Positions 36,662 to 44,851 of a DNA stretch of 64,000 nt are shown here, piece after piece; the first letter of the stretch is position 1; each line of letters starts with the position of its first letter. Under the pieces are notes generated by a model. It was not told where the DNA came from and ran no database searches. It saw nothing but the letters and a program-made list of their open reading frames with translations. Origin of the DNA: CAVWCW01 sp963753615 (GTDB lineage Bacteria > Pseudomonadota > Gammaproteobacteria > Chromatiales > Chromatiaceae); assembly GCA_963753615.1 (NCBI GenBank), contig CAVWCW010000008.1, forward strand, positions 434,001 through 498,000. The letters run 5' to 3'. The translations under genes and the position numbers were made by a program.

Positions 36662-38353
36662 CTAGGGCAGGTGCTCGACCCGCTGCGCCTGCGTCTCGAC
36701 CCGGGCCTGCAAGCGGGTTGTCTGCGGCGCCTGCGGCGGCTCATTCAGGGCTTGCAGCAGCCTGGCATCGCGCTGGTAGAGATCCTCGCGGAAGTAGACC
36801 CGGCCGTCGTCGCCCACCTCGGCGGTCCAGTACAGCAGCAGCACGGGAAGCGGCCTGGCCAGGGACAGGGTGCGGGTGCGGCCGGTGCCGATCTCCCGTG
36901 TGATCCGGGCCCGGTCCCATTGGGGATCGTCCAGCACCAGCTCCGCCAGCGTCCGCGGGTCTTCTATACGGATACAGCCGGAGCTGAAAGCGCGCTGGGA
37001 GCGCTCGAACAGGGACTTGCTCGGGGTGTCGTGCAGGTAAACCGAATGGGGGTTGGGGAACATGAACTTGATCCTCCCCAGGGCATTGTTCGGCCCCGGA
37101 TCCTGCCGCAGGAGGTAGGGAAAGCTGCGGGCCCTGACCGTAGACCAGTCTATCGCCCCCGGATCCAGGCTGGCGCCGCGTCGGTCCAGAACCCGGATAT
37201 TGCGGGCGCTCAGATAGTCCGGATCCCGGCGCGTCTCGGGCAGGATGTCTTCTTCCAACACGGTAGGCGGCACGGTCCAGGTCGGATTCAGCTCCAGATA
37301 GGTCAGGTCAGCGCGAAACACCGGCGTCTCGCGGTAGGGCCGGCCTACCTGGGCCCGGGAATGCCAGACTTCCTCGCCGCCACGCACCAGGGAAGCGCGG
37401 AAGCCGGCGATGTCGACCAGCAGGAAATCGTCCGGCAGGTCGCGCTGGACCCAGCGGGCCCGTTCCATATTCACCCGGATCTGGCGGATGCGCGCGCTTA
37501 CCGGCTGGTTCAGGGCGGCCAGTGTCCTGGGTCCCACCTTGCCGTCCGGCGCCAGGCCGTGGCGTTGCTGGAAGGCCTTGACCCCGGTCTCCAGCCTCGC
37601 ATCGAACAGCGCCGGGTCGGCGCTCGGTTCCTTGCCCAGGTCGCCGCTGACCCGCAGTCGCTCACGCAGCAGGGCCGGCCGCTCGCCTCGATCGCCGAAC
37701 TCCAGCGTGGGGCCCTCAGGTACCCGGGGCCATCCCCCCGCCGCCGCCAGCGCCCGGTAGTCCGCCAGCGCCTGCTGGAGACGGCGGTAGAAGCGCGGCG
37801 CCCGAGCCGTATCGGCGAAGGATTCCGCCAGCCCGCCCCGGCCGAGCAACTCATTGAAGTCGCGGGAGGGCGTCCGGCGGTCGAACCGACGGCCCAAGTT
37901 CCAGTCCCCGTCCAGGTCCGCCGGGTCCACCTTGCCGAAATCCGAGTGATAGGCCAGGCGCGCAAGGCTGTCGGTGAGCAACAGGTCCAGTTCCACCAGC
38001 CGCGTCGGGTCCGGGGTCGGGGAGTCCCGAACCTCGCGCAGTAACCCGAGCAGCAGGGGCAAGTGGTAGTCGCCGGGGTCCAGGCCGTGCTCGTAGCTGC
38101 GGCCGACGATGGTGATCAGATCATTGACGTCGGCGGGATCGCCCCAGGCCAGGCGGTAGCCGCGCTCCCGGTAGAAGGCGGCAATCAGCGGCGCCGCCTC
38201 CAGCTTCGCGCCGGCCACCCGCAGTGCACTGTTCGCGCGCAGGGCATCCAGTCGCTGGTGCAGCAGTGCCTCCGGAGACGCCGGCTCGGCCCGAGCCAGG
38301 CCGGCGAACGAGAGGGCCGAGAGAACCAATGCGCGTAGAAAGCGTCGAACCAT
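36662..38353 (-). CDS. L,D-transpeptidase, YcbB/LdtD-like
   Basis: L,D-transpeptidases of this type form 3-3 crosslinks in peptidoglycan in the periplasm. From the ATG at 38353 the protein has 563 residues: a signal peptide (VRRFLRALVLSALSFAGLARA), the YcbB scaffold domain (FYRERGYRLAW; HGLDPGDYHLPLL), a peptidoglycan-binding module (VKAFQQRHGLAPDGKVGPRT) and the YkuD catalytic domain with HSVYLHDTPSK and the catalytic Cys in FSSGCIRIEDP. An upstream in-frame start would add 38 residues without a signal-like sequence and is rejected. It is divergent from the MepK-like gene (38490), the same functional pair found side by side in E. coli (ycbB/ycbK). Confidence 0.9.
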   Translation of the reverse strand: MVRRFLRALVLSALSFAGLARAEPASPEALLHQRLDALRANSALRVAGAKLEAAPLIAAFYRERGYRLAWGDPADVNDLITIVGRSYEHGLDPGDYHLPLLLGLLREVRDSPTPDPTRLVELDLLLTDSLARLAYHSDFGKVDPADLDGDWNLGRRFDRRTPSRDFNELLGRGGLAESFADTARAPRFYRRLQQALADYRALAAAGGWPRVPEGPTLEFGDRGERPALLRERLRVSGDLGKEPSADPALFDARLETGVKAFQQRHGLAPDGKVGPRTLAALNQPVSARIRQIRVNMERARWVQRDLPDDFLLVDIAGFRASLVRGGEEVWHSRAQVGRPYRETPVFRADLTYLELNPTWTVPPTVLEEDILPETRRDPDYLSARNIRVLDRRGASLDPGAIDWSTVRARSFPYLLRQDPGPNNALGRIKFMFPNPHSVYLHDTPSKSLFERSQRAFSSGCIRIEDPRTLAELVLDDPQWDRARITREIGTGRTRTLSLARPLPVLLLYWTAEVGDDGRVYFREDLYQRDARLLQALNEPPQAPQTTRLQARVETQAQRVEHLP

Positions 38354-38489
38354 CCTTATGCAGTTTCCTGATTGACCGGATGCGCCAGGCGTGACCGAAG
38401 TCCGGACAGCCCTTGGAAGGTCGGTTATACTGCGGCGGCGCGGCAAACCAGCCACTTGTTTGGCCATTACACCTCAAGTCTAGGCAAAG

Positions 38490-39080
38490 ATGCGAAAAAC
38501 CAGTAAAGCAATTCGACAGATCTCCACCAGCGACGTTCCCCCCCAGTGGTCCCGGCGGCGCTTTCTAGGCTCCCTGGCGCTGACCCTGCCGAGCGCCGTG
38601 CTGTTGCGACCGACGCTGGCCCAGGCCAAGGCCGAAGCGGCGCGCTCTCTGAGCTTCTATCACACCCACACCGGGGAGAAGCTGGCCTTAACCTATTACG
38701 AGCAGGGCGATTACCACCAGGATGCCCTGGCCGAGGCCAATCGGTTCCTGCGCGACTTCCGCACCGGCGAAGAGTATCCCATCGACCACGGGCTGCTGGA
38801 TATCTTGCACGGCATCCGCCGGGCGACCGGGAGCAACGGCCGTTTTGAGGTCATTTCCGGCTATCGGTCCCCCAAAACCAATGCCGCCCTGCGGTCAAAG
38901 AGCAACGGCGTGGCCAAGCGCAGCCTGCACATGCAGGGCCGGGCCATCGACGTGCGCCTGACCGGGGTGGACACCGCCCATCTGCGCAAGGCCGCCCTGG
39001 CCCTGAAAGGCGGCGGCGTGGGCTATTACCCCAAGCCCCGCTTCGTGCACCTGGACACCGGCCGAGTGCGCCATTGGTGA
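38490..39080 (+). CDS. DUF882/YcbK (MepK-like) murein endopeptidase, Tat-exported
   Basis: The 196-residue protein begins with a twin-arginine signal (SRRRFLGSLALTLP) and continues as a single M15-type metallopeptidase domain. The zinc motifs are VISGYRSPKTN, SLHMQGRAIDVRL (His and Asp ligands) and RFVHLDTG. E. coli MepK cleaves 3-3 crosslinks, the product of LdtD, and here the gene diverges from an LdtD-like gene across 136 bases. The two are probably co-regulated from the shared intergenic region. Length and motifs match the family. Confidence 0.92.
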   Translation: MRKTSKAIRQISTSDVPPQWSRRRFLGSLALTLPSAVLLRPTLAQAKAEAARSLSFYHTHTGEKLALTYYEQGDYHQDALAEANRFLRDFRTGEEYPIDHGLLDILHGIRRATGSNGRFEVISGYRSPKTNAALRSKSNGVAKRSLHMQGRAIDVRLTGVDTAHLRKAALALKGGGVGYYPKPRFVHLDTGRVRHW

Positions 39081-39084
39081 GCGG

Positions 39085-39414
39085 TTAGACTTTCCGACTG
39101 CGCCGGGCGGCCTGCACCGCCCTGCCCGCCCGGCGGCACAATTCTTCCCCGAGTTCCAAGGCCTCGGCCGGGGCCTGGCGGAAGCTGCGGATCTTCACCG
39201 GCCGACCCTGGCGCAGGTAGCTGAAGCAGGCCAGTCCCAACTCCTGGTAATCCCCTTCGCTGTCCGCGTCGACCTTGAAATAGAGCGTATCGTCGGCGAC
39301 CAGGCCAAACATCAGATCCCCCAGATACAATCCGTAGCCGCCGAACATGCGGCGGGCGCGCACCGCGCCCAGGGGCTGCAACAGATCCAGCAGATGGGGG
39401 ATCAGCTCGGTCAC
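39085..39414 (-). CDS. TfoX/Sxy N-terminal-domain protein
   Basis: About 109 residues starting at a GTG (39414) just two bases after the stop of the preceding membrane-protein gene. The domain shows the TfoX-N signature: MFGGYGLYLGDLMFGLV and DTLYFKVDADSEGDYQELG, ending after EELCRRAGRAVQAAR. TfoX/Sxy proteins promote competence gene expression with CRP, but stand-alone N-domain proteins such as this are widespread and functionally uncharacterised; the C-terminal TfoX domain is missing. It closes the molybdenum-enzyme gene run, and its coupling suggests co-transcription rather than a functional link. Confidence 0.8.
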   Translation of the reverse strand: MTELIPHLLDLLQPLGAVRARRMFGGYGLYLGDLMFGLVADDTLYFKVDADSEGDYQELGLACFSYLRQGRPVKIRSFRQAPAEALELGEELCRRAGRAVQAARRSRKV

Positions 39415-39416
39415 GC

Positions 39417-39818
39417 TCAGACGAGCCCCCGCAGGCGGGCGGCGAGCCAGGGCGAGCAAAGGCTGCTGGCCAACACCAACAGCCAGAGGTTGCCGCCGCT
39501 GGGGTCGTAGGCGGCCAGTAACTGCTCCCAACCGTGACCCAGCCCATAGCGGCCATAGCCGAACTCGAACCCCAGGGTCAGGCCGAGCCAGAGCAGTCCC
39601 ACCAGCCAGGCCCGGCGGGCTCCGTCCAGGCCCAGGGGGCGCGCGAGCAGCAGGCTCACCAAAAGGATCAGCAGCGCCAACAACAGGCCGCTCACGGGCA
39701 GTGCCGCTTGGGCGCCGAGCCAGGGTTGCAGCCAATACTCCCGCGCCAGGCCGTTGGCCACGGCCAGAGCCATCAGCACCAGCCAGGCGCCAACGGCCTT
39801 CAGCAGAAGACTGGGCAC
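39417..39818 (-). CDS. Multipass membrane protein, unrecognised
   Basis: A 133-residue hydrophobic protein with about four transmembrane helices (SLLLKAVGAWLVLMALAVA; PVSGLLLALLILLVSLLLA; AWLVGLLWLGLTLGF; LWLLVLASSLCSPWLAARL). An amphipathic FGYGRYGLGHGWEQLLAAYD loop lies before the last helix. Its start overlaps the end of the MocA-like gene by 19 bases and its stop is two bases before the TfoX-domain gene, so it is embedded in the operon. No family recognised; an association with cofactor maturation is guilt by neighbourhood only. Confidence 0.75.
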   Translation of the reverse strand: MPSLLLKAVGAWLVLMALAVANGLAREYWLQPWLGAQAALPVSGLLLALLILLVSLLLARPLGLDGARRAWLVGLLWLGLTLGFEFGYGRYGLGHGWEQLLAAYDPSGGNLWLLVLASSLCSPWLAARLRGLV

Positions 39819-40390
39819 GGCTGTTCCAACCGATCGGTGCGCAGATCCACGTCGGCCAGGCAGCCGGGGTCATCGCAGGCGAAGCGGTGCAGTTGGGCCG
39901 CATGTCGGCGCAGCAACGGACGGGCACCGACATCGCCGCTCAGTGCCATCAACTCGGGGCCGAAGGCGGCACGAAAACCCACCGGGTGACCCCGTTGGCC
40001 CCGGAATTCGGGAGCGGCGATCGGCGCTCCGGTTTCCAGGCAGCGGGCTACCTGGGCGATGGTTGCGGGGCGCAACCAAGGCATATCGCCCAGGGCGACG
40101 ACCCAGCCGTCGGCCCCGCCGCTGGCGCGCACCCCACAGGCCAGGCTGTGGCCCACGCCGAGCTCGGCCTGGGCGCAGATCAGGATCTCGACGCCTGGCT
40201 CGCTTGCCAGCAGGGCGGCCAATTGCTGGTCGTCCGGCCGCAGCACCGCCAGCACCTCGCCCAAAGCGAGGCGCAGGTTGCGGGCCGCGGCCAGGGCGAT
40301 GGGGGTGCCGTCGGCCAGCGGCTGCAGCAGCTTGGGCCCGCCGAAACGGCGGCCGGCACCGGCGGCCAGCAGCAGCCCCTGCAGGGCCAT
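39800..40390 (-). CDS. MocA/MobA-like nucleotidyltransferase (molybdenum cofactor cytidylyltransferase)
   Basis: The 196-residue protein opens with the nucleotidyltransferase signature LLAAGAGRRFGGPKLLQPL and has GWVVALGDMPWLRPATI as the metal-binding/acceptor segment, then RGHPVGF. This is the MocA branch, which makes the molybdopterin cytosine dinucleotide form of the cofactor used by xanthine-oxidase-family enzymes. That fits the two hydroxylase subunits encoded 1.1-3.8 kb upstream and the XdhC-like gene it abuts (its ATG shares a base with the xdhC-type stop). Confidence 0.87.
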   Translation of the reverse strand: MALQGLLLAAGAGRRFGGPKLLQPLADGTPIALAAARNLRLALGEVLAVLRPDDQQLAALLASEPGVEILICAQAELGVGHSLACGVRASGGADGWVVALGDMPWLRPATIAQVARCLETGAPIAAPEFRGQRGHPVGFRAAFGPELMALSGDVGARPLLRRHAAQLHRFACDDPGCLADVDLRTDRLEQPCPVFC

Positions 40391-41352
40391 CAGCTATCGG
40401 CCTGCACAAGCAGCCGCCCGTGGCGCACCGCAGTGAGTTCAGCAGCAATGGCCAGCGCGATCTCGGGTGGGGTCTTGCCGCCGATGGGCAGGCCCACCGG
40501 GCCGCGCAGGCGTGCCACCGCCTCGAGCGGCAATCCCAGCTGCAACAGGCGCTGGCGGCGGCGCCGATTATTGTCGCGGGAGCCCAGGGCGCCGACGTAG
40601 AAGGCGCGGCTTTCCAGCGCGGTCATCAGGGCCATGTCGTCGAGTTTGGGGTCGTGGGTCAGGGCCACCACCCCGGTGCGGGGGTCATCGCCGCGGGCGC
40701 TCACCAGGTCGTCGGGCATGTCCCGGGCCAGCTCCACCTCGGCCAGGTCCCAAGCGGCGTGATACTCGGCCCGGGGGTCACCGATCAGCACCCGGTAGTC
40801 CAGGCTCCGGGCGATCGGGGCCAGGTAGCGGGCCACCTGGCCGGCGCCGATGATCAGCAGCTGCCAGCTCGGGCCGAAGGGCTTGACCAGATTGTCGTCG
40901 TCGCAGCGGAATTCGGCCTCCGGCCCCGCCGGGTGCAGGCTGGCTTCGCCGGTGTTCAGGCACAGGCGCCGCTCCAACACCCGACGCTCGTGCATTGCCT
41001 GCAGCAGCAATTGGAGCTGGATCGGGGCCTCCAGGGGTTCGAGCACCAGCCTCAAGCGCCCGCCGCAGGGCAGACCGAAGCGCTCGCCCTGTTCCCTGGT
41101 CACCCCGTAATCGACCCGGCGGGGTCCGGGGCCGGCGAACTCGCCGGCGCGCACTCGCTCGGCCAAGTCCTCCTCCACGCAGCCGCCGGACACCGAACCG
41201 GCTTGACGCCCGTCATCGCCGATGGCCAGCAGGGAGCCCGGCGGACGCGGCGAAGAGCCCCAGGTGGCGGCCACGGTGACCAGCCATACCGGCTGGCCTT
41301 GCCCCAGCCAAGTCAGGGCTGCCTGCAGGACATCCTGGTCGGTAGACTGCAT
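40390..41352 (-). CDS. XdhC/CoxI family molybdenum-enzyme maturation protein
   Basis: XdhC-type proteins bind molybdenum cofactor, support its sulfuration and deliver it to xanthine-oxidase-family enzymes. The 320 residues show the N-terminal XdhC motifs TWGSSPRPPGSLLAI and GSVSGGCVEEDL, a middle region with RFGLPCGG, and a C-terminal Rossmann fold (LLIIGAGQVARYLAPIA; FYVGALGSRDN; GPVGLPIGGKTPPEIALAIA). The ATG at 41352 follows a 185-base gap from the large subunit gene, so it may have its own promoter, overlapped by a 13-base palindrome. The substrate enzyme is almost certainly the adjacent hydroxylase. Confidence 0.9.
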   Translation of the reverse strand: MQSTDQDVLQAALTWLGQGQPVWLVTVAATWGSSPRPPGSLLAIGDDGRQAGSVSGGCVEEDLAERVRAGEFAGPGPRRVDYGVTREQGERFGLPCGGRLRLVLEPLEAPIQLQLLLQAMHERRVLERRLCLNTGEASLHPAGPEAEFRCDDDNLVKPFGPSWQLLIIGAGQVARYLAPIARSLDYRVLIGDPRAEYHAAWDLAEVELARDMPDDLVSARGDDPRTGVVALTHDPKLDDMALMTALESRAFYVGALGSRDNNRRRRQRLLQLGLPLEAVARLRGPVGLPIGGKTPPEIALAIAAELTAVRHGRLLVQADS

Positions 41353-41374
41353 ATTTTTCAGCTTGTTGCCTTAT

Positions 41375-41387
41375 AATTCTAAGAATT
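41375..41387 (-). promoter_or_regulatory. 13-bp palindrome upstream of the XdhC-like gene
   Basis: aattct-a-agaatt is a perfect inverted repeat around one base, 23 bases upstream of the start codon, next to AT-rich TATAAG/TATAAT-like hexamers. It may be an operator; no regulator is encoded nearby. Confidence 0.3.
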
Positions 41388-41537
41388 CAGGTAAATAGTG
41401 GATCGGGTCCTTGGATGGCCCGATCTGCACGACCTGCACCGCCGCCACGGCCGTCCCTAGGGCCGGTCTCCCGGCAGGCGAGCGCGGTTCAGCCGAAATC
41501 CGGAAGCTCCCAGTCCTCAGTCCTCAGTCCTCGCCAC

Positions 41538-43682
41538 TCATAATTGAATCGGCAGCCTCCGCACCGGCCTGCCGGTGGCGGCGAACACCGCGTTGGCCAC
41601 CGCCGGCGCAATGGGCGGGGTGCCGGGCTCCCCGATGCCCCCGGGGGGCTGGTCGCTGGGCACAATGTGCACCTCGACCGCCGGCATCTCGTCCAACCGC
41701 AGCAGGGGGAAGTCGTGGAAATTGCTCTGGGCCACCCGCCCCTGCTCGATGCCGATCTCGCCCTTGAGGACGGCGCAAAGGCCGTAGACGATACCGCCCT
41801 CCATCTGCGCCTGGATGGTGTCCGGGTTGATCACCAGGCCACAGTCCACCACGCACACCACCCGGTGCACCCGCACCTGGCCGCCGTCGATGGAGACCTC
41901 GGCGACCTGGGCCACGTAGCTGCCGAAGGATTCGGCCACCGCGATACCTAGGTGGCGCCCGTCGCTCCGGGGTTGGCCCCAGCCGGCCTTTTCCGCCGCC
42001 AGGCGCAGCACGCCCTGGTGGCGCGGGGCATCGGCCAGCAGCCGCAGGCGCAGCTGGTAGGGGTCCTGCCCGCCGAGCCGGGCCAGTTCGTCGAAGAAGC
42101 ACTCGGTGATATAGGCGTTCTGGGAACTGCCCACCGAGCGCCAGAAGCCCACCGGCACAGGGGTGTCGGCCTGGCTGTACTCGACCCGCAGGTTGGGCAC
42201 CGCATAGGGCAGGTTGGCGGCGCCCTCCACCGACATGGGGTCGATGCCGTTGCGGATAGCCCCGGGGAAGACACGGGCGAAGATCGAGGGCCCGACGATC
42301 TGATGCTGCCAGGCGACGGGGAGGCCCTCGGCGTCCAGGCCGCCGTGCAGGCGATTGTAGGTAGCGGGGCGGTAGAAGTCGTGGCGGATGTCGTCCTCGC
42401 GGGTCCAGACCACCTGCACCGGCTTGCCCAGGCGCTTGGCCAGCTCCACCGCGTCGCTGACGAAGTCGGTCTCGCCACGGCGGCCGAAGCCGCCGCCCAG
42501 GTAGGTGGTGTGCACCCGCACCTGCTCGGCGGGCAGGCCGGTGATCCGCATCGCCGCCTGCTGGGTGCGGGTCTGGTTCTGGGTCGGAACCCAGACGTCG
42601 CAGCCGTCGGGCCCCAGTTCGGCGGTGCAGTTCATGGGCTCCATGCAGGCGTGGGCCTGGAAGGGCACCTGATACTCGGCCTCCAGGGTCTTGGCGGCCC
42701 CGGCCAGGGCCGGTTCCAGCTCGCCCCGGCCCGCGGCCAAGGCGGCACCGCCGGCATCCGCTCGTTCCCGGAAGGCCTTGCCGATGGCGGCGTTGTCGAT
42801 CTGGGCATTGGGGCCCAGGTGCCATTCGATATCCAGGCGCTCCCGGGCCTGGAACGCCTGCCAGGTGCTGTCGGCGACCACCGCGACGCCAACGTCCAAC
42901 GTCACCACCGCCCGCACCCCGGGGCTGGCCTCGGCCTTGGCGCTGTCGAGGCGGGCCAAGCGCCCGCCAAACACCGGGCAACGCTCGACGCTGGCGAACA
43001 GCATGCCGGGGCGGCGCACATCCATGCCGAATTGGGCGCTGCCGTCGACCTTGGCAGGGGTGTCAAGCCTTGGCTGTGGGGTCCCGATCAGTCGGAACTC
43101 TTCCGGCTCTTTCAGGAACACCAGATCCGGCACCGGCTGGCGGGCGGCCGCGGCGGCCAGCTCACCGTAACCGAGGGAGCGGCCGCTGGCCGGGTGCAGT
43201 ACCCGGCCGGCCTCGGCCCGGCATTCGTCCGCGTCCACCCCCCAGGTCTCCGCGGCGGCGGCCAGCAGCATCTCCCGCGCCACCGCGCCGGCCTCCCGCA
43301 GCTTCCCCCAGGCGTCGCGGATCGAGGTGCTGCCGCCGGTGCCCTGGGAGTTGAGCAGGCGGTTGGTATAGGCCGGATCGGCGGGGGCGAAGCGGGCGGT
43401 GAGCTGGTTCAGTTCCACCTCCAGCTCCTCGGCGATCAACATGGCCAGCCCGGTCATGATGCCCTGCCCCATCTCGGAGCGGGCGATCTCGACCACGATG
43501 CGGCCGTCGCCGTGGATGCGGAGCCAGGCATTGGGGGCGAAAGGGGCGGCTTCGGGCACGGGAGTTTGCGCCGCCTGCAACCGGGCAACCGGCTGCAGAT
43601 AGAGCCCCAGCACCAGTCCGCCGCCGGCCAGGGCGCCGGCCTGCAGGAAGCGGCGCCGGCTCAGGTCCGTGGGTCGGTTCAT
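41538..43682 (-). CDS. Molybdopterin-binding large subunit of an aldehyde/isoquinoline oxidoreductase-type hydroxylase
   Basis: From the ATG at 43682 the protein has 714 residues and a twin-arginine signal (LSRRRFLQAGALAGG), so it is exported folded. It belongs to the xanthine oxidase superfamily, IorB-like branch: QGIMTGLAMLIAEELEV, GGSTSIRDAWGKLREAG, GGGFGRRGETDFVSDAVELA and the C-terminal GIGEPGTPPIAPAVANAVF with the catalytic Glu. Such subunits hydroxylate N-heterocycles or oxidise aldehydes with water as oxygen source. It begins one base after the stop of the [2Fe-2S] subunit gene. An FAD subunit and a cytochrome partner are absent locally. The substrate cannot be read from sequence. Confidence 0.9.
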   Translation of the reverse strand: MNRPTDLSRRRFLQAGALAGGGLVLGLYLQPVARLQAAQTPVPEAAPFAPNAWLRIHGDGRIVVEIARSEMGQGIMTGLAMLIAEELEVELNQLTARFAPADPAYTNRLLNSQGTGGSTSIRDAWGKLREAGAVAREMLLAAAAETWGVDADECRAEAGRVLHPASGRSLGYGELAAAAARQPVPDLVFLKEPEEFRLIGTPQPRLDTPAKVDGSAQFGMDVRRPGMLFASVERCPVFGGRLARLDSAKAEASPGVRAVVTLDVGVAVVADSTWQAFQARERLDIEWHLGPNAQIDNAAIGKAFRERADAGGAALAAGRGELEPALAGAAKTLEAEYQVPFQAHACMEPMNCTAELGPDGCDVWVPTQNQTRTQQAAMRITGLPAEQVRVHTTYLGGGFGRRGETDFVSDAVELAKRLGKPVQVVWTREDDIRHDFYRPATYNRLHGGLDAEGLPVAWQHQIVGPSIFARVFPGAIRNGIDPMSVEGAANLPYAVPNLRVEYSQADTPVPVGFWRSVGSSQNAYITECFFDELARLGGQDPYQLRLRLLADAPRHQGVLRLAAEKAGWGQPRSDGRHLGIAVAESFGSYVAQVAEVSIDGGQVRVHRVVCVVDCGLVINPDTIQAQMEGGIVYGLCAVLKGEIGIEQGRVAQSNFHDFPLLRLDEMPAVEVHIVPSDQPPGGIGEPGTPPIAPAVANAVFAATGRPVRRLPIQL

Positions 43683-43683
43683 C

Positions 43684-44145
43684 TCAGGCCTCCTTGGCGG
43701 CGGTCGCCGCCCGTCGTACGGCGCGTCGAATGCGGTTGTAGGTGCCGCAGCGGCAGAGCACCCCGGACAAGGCGGCATCGATCTCCGCGTCGCTGGGTTG
43801 GGGAAGGCGGGCCAGCAGGGCGGCGGCGGTGAGCAGTTGGCCGGATTGGCAGTAGCCGCACTGGGGCACCTCCTCGGCGATCCACGCCTGTTGCAGACCC
43901 TCGCCGCCGGCGGCGGCCAAGCCCTCGATCGTCGTCACCGCCTTGCCCGAAGCCTCCTTCAGGCTGGTGACGCAGGACATCACTGGCTCGCCGTCCAGCA
44001 GCACGGTGCAGGCCCCGCACTGGGCCATGCCGCAGCCGTATTTGCTGCCGGTCAGTCCCAGGTGATCGCGCAGCACCCACAGCAGCGGCGTTTCCGGGTC
44101 GACGCCGATCTCGTGGCGAGTGCCGTTTACTTTCAACTCCAACAT
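43684..44145 (-). CDS. [2Fe-2S] small subunit of the molybdenum hydroxylase (IorA/CoxS-like)
   Basis: The 153-residue protein starts at 44145 with GGAGG six bases upstream; longer frames upstream are not supported. It has the N-terminal plant-type ferredoxin cluster site (GSKYGCGMAQCGACTVLLDG, then PVMSC) and the C-terminal helical cluster site (PQCGYCQSGQLL; GVLCRCGTYNRI). This two-cluster layout is that of xanthine-oxidase-family small subunits. It transfers electrons from the molybdenum site of the partner encoded one base downstream. Without its own signal peptide it is presumably co-exported with the Tat-tagged large subunit. Confidence 0.92.
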   Translation of the reverse strand: MLELKVNGTRHEIGVDPETPLLWVLRDHLGLTGSKYGCGMAQCGACTVLLDGEPVMSCVTSLKEASGKAVTTIEGLAAAGGEGLQQAWIAEEVPQCGYCQSGQLLTAAALLARLPQPSDAEIDAALSGVLCRCGTYNRIRRAVRRAATAAKEA

Positions 44146-44328
44146 TTTTTCCTCCCCCGGCGAGGCCGGATCGACGGTGTTTGACGGCAAGTCTAGTCGG
44201 CATTTTTGGAAGGGTGAAGAATACCGCACCCACATCCGGCCAACCGACGCTTGGTCGGGACGAACCCGCCATCGGTCTACTGGGTTAGAATCGGGCCTTT
44301 CCCGGCTGCCTATCGAGGCAAGAACGAG

Positions 44329-44847
44329 TTGTCTGACAAACCGAAGCGCCGCGGCTGGCTGAGCTGGCTGCGGGATATCCTGATCCTGTTGCTGCTGCTG
44401 GCGGCCTTCCAATGGTGGCAGACCCGTGACCTTACCGGGGCCCCTGCCCCGCCCCTGAGCGGCGTGCTGACAGATGGCCGTGCTGCGGATCTGCGGGACT
44501 ATCAAGGTCGCGCGGTGCTGGTTCATTTTTGGGCCGAGTGGTGCCCGATCTGCCGTGCCGAGGAAGGCGCCGTGGACGCGTTGGCCCAGGACTACCCGGT
44601 ACTCACGGTGGCCACCCAGTCCGGCGATGCCGCCGCGGTTGCCGAGTATCTGCGCCGACAGGGACTGGGCTTCCCGACGTTGGTGGACCAATCCGGCGCG
44701 CTGGCCCGAGGTTGGGGCATCCGCGGGGTGCCCAGCAGCTATGTGATTGCCCCCGACGGGAGGATCGACGCCGTCAGCATCGGCTACACCACCGGCATCG
44801 GCCTGCGGCTGCGGCTTTGGTGGGCGAGCCGGGGGAACACGGAATGA
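44329..44847 (+). CDS. Membrane-anchored thioredoxin-like disulfide oxidoreductase (ScsD/TlpA-like)
   Basis: I take the TTG at 44329 as start, giving 172 residues; GAGG lies about ten bases upstream and longer frames lack support. A positively charged N-terminus (SDKPKRRGWLSWLRD) leads into one transmembrane helix (ILILLLLLAAFQWW). The periplasmic thioredoxin fold follows, with the redox motif WAEWCPICRAEE and cis-Pro loop GVPSSYVI. The ending GYTTGIGLRLRLWWA is characteristic of the ScsD/DsbE-like branch. Likely role: thiol-disulfide exchange in the periplasm. It is divergent from the hydroxylase small subunit gene and convergent with the GGDEF gene. Confidence 0.88.
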   Translation: MSDKPKRRGWLSWLRDILILLLLLAAFQWWQTRDLTGAPAPPLSGVLTDGRAADLRDYQGRAVLVHFWAEWCPICRAEEGAVDALAQDYPVLTVATQSGDAAAVAEYLRRQGLGFPTLVDQSGALARGWGIRGVPSSYVIAPDGRIDAVSIGYTTGIGLRLRLWWASRGNTE

Positions 44848-44851
44848 CCCC

